NCBI GenBank assembly: GCA_022564085.1
Contig: JADFMC010000003.1
Span: 1 to 24,768 of the forward strand
Origin: Fidelibacterota bacterium
GTDB lineage: Bacteria > Fidelibacterota > Marinisomatia > SCGC-AAA003-L08 > TS1B11
Reading direction: 5' to 3'
Length of the DNA stretch: 24,768 nt
Below the pieces are notes generated by a model, which was not told the DNA's origin, searched no databases, and worked only from the letters and a program-made list of their open reading frames with translations. The stretch's first letter is position 1. Every line of letters starts with the position of its first letter. Position numbers and translations under genes: made by a program. Positions 24,491 through 24,768 of this stretch are shown here, piece after piece.

Positions 24491-24768
24491 CTACCCACTT
24501 CCCCGATACTCCGGATTCGCCTTCGGCATCTTCGCCGACTGCGATCGCAACCACGCAACCAGTTTTTCATTCAGCTGTTTAACTTTACCCGGCATTTTTT
24601 CCGACAGCTCCTCTTTTTCCGAAATATCTTTCCGAAGATTGAATAGCTCAAACTCCTTACCATCGTATCGTTTGATCAGCTTCCAGTCGCCGCTGCGGAT
24701 AATACTGTAGGGCACAATCTTCCCGCGGTAATGAGGAAAGTGCCAATAGATCGCGTCCCGTCGCAAGC
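24491..24768 (-). CDS. Sulfatase (arylsulfatase A family), C-terminal end
   Basis: The frame comes in from the right edge; only the last ~92 residues are visible. They match the C-terminal subdomain of S1-family sulfatases: AIYWHFPHYRG, then SIIRSGDWKLIKRYDGKEFELFNLRKDISEKEEL, here written as neighbouring phrases SIIRSGDWKLIKRY and ELFNLRKDISEKEEL, and a final amphipathic helix LNEKLVAWLRSQSAK. The catalytic CxPxR motif, which is converted to formylglycine, lies outside the window. These enzymes cleave sulfate esters from polysaccharides and are numerous in marine Planctomycetes, Verrucomicrobia and Lentisphaerae. With the beta-helix protein on the same strand it suggests a sulfated-polysaccharide-degrading lifestyle for the source of this end. 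Confidence 0.85.
   Translation of the reverse strand, partial: LRRDAIYWHFPHYRGKIVPYSIIRSGDWKLIKRYDGKEFELFNLRKDISEKEELSEKMPGKVKQLNEKLVAWLRSQSAKMPKANPEYRGSG

Overview
The window reads as a replication-origin neighbourhood of a Gram-negative bacterium, flanked on both sides by sequence that does not join it cleanly. The core (about 1100-22440) carries a subtilisin-like protease ending in a YPNPF/FlgD-like secretion-type tail, a lipoprotein foldase next to SurA, YidC with a long periplasmic domain, and DciA. This suggests a diderm of the FCB superphylum, perhaps Marinimicrobia-like. The taxon is an inference from domain style only.

Layout. 1-595: end of a capsule/exopolysaccharide export gene and the first ~28 codons of the next gene. 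About 595-1105: an AT-rich internal piece of a DUF262 (ParB/GmrS-like nuclease-domain) gene in the opposite orientation, broken at both ends. About 1105-4526: the 3' part of an aldo/keto reductase, then an exported Bcp peroxiredoxin, an isoprenylcysteine-methyltransferase-like membrane protein, a MATE exporter and ssb. 4527-5834: an AT-rich stretch holding one short, divergent purine-nucleoside-phosphorylase-like gene on the minus strand and about 600 bases without a convincing gene. 5835-8025: secreted subtilase and queF. 8115-19212: a tightly packed plus-strand block rpmH-rnpA-yidD-yidC-mnmE-mnmG-mfd, then two periplasmic foldase genes, the second surA-like. 19213-19613: an AT-rich gene-free gap with DnaA-box-like nonamers. 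19614-22440: dnaN-recF-dciA-gyrB, with gyrB cut after its first 100 codons. 22441-24768: minus-strand genes of another style: a right-handed beta-helix secreted protein, a block of strong hairpins, an unrecognised membrane-anchored protein and the C-terminus of a sulfatase.

The genes of the core belong together. dnaN, recF, dciA and gyrB serve replication; rpmH, rnpA, yidD and yidC serve ribosome/RNase P supply and membrane insertion; mnmE and mnmG act jointly on tRNA wobble uridines; mfd couples transcription to repair. Two cis elements stand out. A perfect ParB-binding parS palindrome lies inside the last codons of mnmG (13918-13933). An oriC-like region sits exactly where dnaA would normally precede dnaN, and no dnaA gene is present in the window.

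Three abrupt breaks (about 595, about 1105, about 22440) cut recognisable genes and switch strand. They look like chimeric joins from amplification or assembly, for example of a single-cell or metagenome-derived genome, but real rearrangement cannot be excluded from sequence alone. Neighbour relations across these points should not be trusted.
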